Of a stretch of 6,488 bases of DNA, positions 5,172 to 6,488 are shown in pieces. The stretch is from the NCBI GenBank assembly GCA_028824575.1, contig JAPPDN010000171.1, forward strand, positions 1-6,488, written 5' to 3'. Each line of letters begins with the position of its first letter. The stretch's first letter is position 1. The notes below the pieces were generated by a model, which worked only from the letters and a program-made list of their open reading frames with translations, was not told where the DNA came from and made no database searches. The translations under genes and the position numbers were made by a program. Source of the DNA: Candidatus Poribacteria bacterium. GTDB taxonomy: Bacteria; Poribacteria; WGA-4E; WGA-3G.

Positions 5172-6488
5172 CTATTTCCGTATCAGGGGTTTCCGTGTAG
5201 CAGTAAAATCGCCTGCAGTCAACGTATAGAAATAGACGCCACTCGCGACGGGTTCACCGACAGCGTTCTTACCGTCCCAATACGCGGCACGGGAACGGTT
5301 CTCATAGATACCTACTGCTTGATGTCCTAAATCTAAATCCCGCACGACGCGCCCTTCGATGTCGTAGATCGTCAGTTTCACATCCGCGGGTTTTGCCAAC
5401 TGATACGGTATCCATGTCTCCGGGTTGAATGGGTTCGGATAGTTCACCAGAAGTGCTGTCTCCGTCGGTATCAACACCTGCTGTCCTTCTGCTCTATTTG
5501 GTGCTGGGCCAGCTTGAGCAGCTTTTCTTAAGGTTGTCCATCCGAGGGCCGCAGCTGATGTTATATCGCCTGAACTATCAATGACTTGGAACGTGATCTC
5601 AATCTCACTGTTATTTCCCCATAGTTTTGATACGTCAAAGTTAACATTCCTCTTCTTAGGACTTCCAGAAATCGTGGCATAGTGTGTCCTCTTTAGACTC
5701 TGCAAATTTCCTTGTTCATAAGCGTTTTGACAATACGACAAAGAAGACAACTCGAAGTTGGGGGCGATTTCACGTACAAGCAACTGGATTTGATGGATGC
5801 CATCTGGATCGTCAATCGAAACTTTAACCCGATTATTCGAAGAAACTGTAACCTGATTATTTATGCTCCCGACTACCGTAATTGTTGTCTTGTTTGCCGA
5901 AGAGGGCACTACCTTAGCAAAAGCGGGATGGACTTCTAACCAATTTTTGTCACTGTCCGACAATATGGTATCCGTAAAAATCTTTCCGATTAGATAGTCA
6001 AGATCAAATGGTGCTGAAAGATCAAAGTCATCCTCTATATGTCCGCAATGACTCATGAGATATTGGTCATTGTGATACTGGTGTTTTAATCCGAAAGTGT
6101 GCCCAAGTTCATGCGCAATGATAGGCCAGGGCAGGTCTAAACCAGAGACAAAAGCCTCGCCTCCCAGTCCATTCTGCAGGGCTCCACCACGAATTCTATC
6201 ACCTAATTCGACATGATCTATTACGACCAAATAGATATCCTGATCTGGCGTATATGATCCCTGCCCATGCTGTTTTTCATATCCGTCCTTTGCGTACTTA
6301 AAAAGCCGTTTACCGGCGAATTGAGAATCGTTTTCAAAGAAACTCTCCCAATTTGGTTTGGTATCAAATGTCTCTACTACAGTTATACTCTTATTGTACG
6401 TAAAGGGTTTACTTTTAAGATGGTAGGCATAGAAATGTGCTACAGCTTCCATCTTTTTTAACATTGCCGTCAGGGTGGTTGTGTGCAC
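5172..6488 (-). CDS. Secreted metzincin-type zinc metalloprotease with sorting tail, 5'-partial
   Basis: The frame is open to the window edge, so the true start and any signal peptide lie outside; the GTG at 6488 need not be a start. Of the 438 residues seen, about 1-190 are the protease domain. HELGHTFGLKH (126-136) gives three zinc-binding histidines (126, 130, 136) and the catalytic glutamate E127, and YLMSH (143-147) supplies the Met-turn methionine M145. This is the metzincin layout. Residues about 200-320 are beta-rich (SSNNRVKVSIDDPDG, IEITFQVIDSSGD) and resemble an Ig-like domain. After a short linker, residues 346-438 are the sorting tail, nearly identical to that of the dockerin WD40 protein, but no dockerin is present. 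It probably acts outside the cell or on its surface; the substrate is unknown. It does not clearly match a named metzincin family by eye. The next gene starts 409 nt downstream, so it may be a separate transcript. Confidence 0.92.
   Translation of the reverse strand: MHTTTLTAMLKKMEAVAHFYAYHLKSKPFTYNKSITVVETFDTKPNWESFFENDSQFAGKRLFKYAKDGYEKQHGQGSYTPDQDIYLVVIDHVELGDRIRGGALQNGLGGEAFVSGLDLPWPIIAHELGHTFGLKHQYHNDQYLMSHCGHIEDDFDLSAPFDLDYLIGKIFTDTILSDSDKNWLEVHPAFAKVVPSSANKTTITVVGSINNQVTVSSNNRVKVSIDDPDGIHQIQLLVREIAPNFELSSLSYCQNAYEQGNLQSLKRTHYATISGSPKKRNVNFDVSKLWGNNSEIEITFQVIDSSGDITSAAALGWTTLRKAAQAGPAPNRAEGQQVLIPTETALLVNYPNPFNPETWIPYQLAKPADVKLTIYDIEGRVVRDLDLGHQAVGIYENRSRAAYWDGKNAVGEPVASGVYFYTLTAGDFTATRKPLIRK
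5175..5453 (-). other. C-terminal sorting tail, copy in the protease gene
   Basis: It starts at LLVNYPNPFNPETW and ends in ATRKPLIRK. It differs from the WD40 gene's copy at 12 of 93 residues, mostly conservative. The DNA differs at many third codon positions, so the two copies are kept alike mainly at protein level and are not a very recent copy of each other. Confidence 0.85.
6054..6113 (-). other. Zinc-binding motif and Met-turn of the metalloprotease
   Basis: The codons for the HExxHxxGxxH motif span 6113-6081 and the Met-turn methionine lies at 6056-6054, nine residues after the third histidine. All key residues are intact, so the enzyme is predicted to be active. The gap to the Met-turn is short for a metzincin. 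Confidence 0.9.

Overview
The window looks like a stretch of a Candidatus Poribacteria genome (sponge-associated, uncultured). This is inferred from recalled hallmarks of secreted poribacterial proteins, not from a search. They are a C-terminal tail that starts NYPNPFNPETWIPYQLA and ends in TAGDFTATRK.LIRK, a dockerin plus helical linker before that tail, and secreted WD40 proteins whose mature N-terminus carries LPEGA..R.GKG. Base composition is mid-GC.

All three genes lie on the minus strand, so the reading order is from right to left. First (5172-6488, cut by the window edge at its 5' side) comes a secreted metzincin-type zinc protease with HELGHTFGLKH, a Met-turn, a beta-rich middle region and the C-terminal sorting tail. 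Then comes a 409-nt intergenic region. It holds an inverted pair of palindromes that each carry GTAG at the foot (4892-5034), which looks like a REP doublet (BIME/REPIN). It also holds a possible promoter for the next gene. Then comes a secreted 834-residue WD40 protein (2258-4762) with 14 recognisable blades, a dockerin and the same sorting tail. After only 37 nt comes a second secreted WD40 protein (25-2220) with 15 full blades and a broken sixteenth. It has no dockerin and no tail in its frame.

The two WD40 genes are tandem paralogues, share the same N-terminal layout, have good Shine-Dalgarno sites and are probably cotranscribed. The protease and the first WD40 protein carry nearly the same 93-residue tail, so they are probably exported and placed on the surface by the same route. 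The likely common theme is extracellular display: propeller scaffolds for binding, and a protease. No substrate or partner can be named from the sequence.

The points most worth a second look are the REP-like doublet with compensatory stem changes, the very uniform WD40 array in the downstream gene, and the end of that gene. There another frame continues a blade-like sequence to the window edge, which suggests a frameshift or a degraded 3' end.
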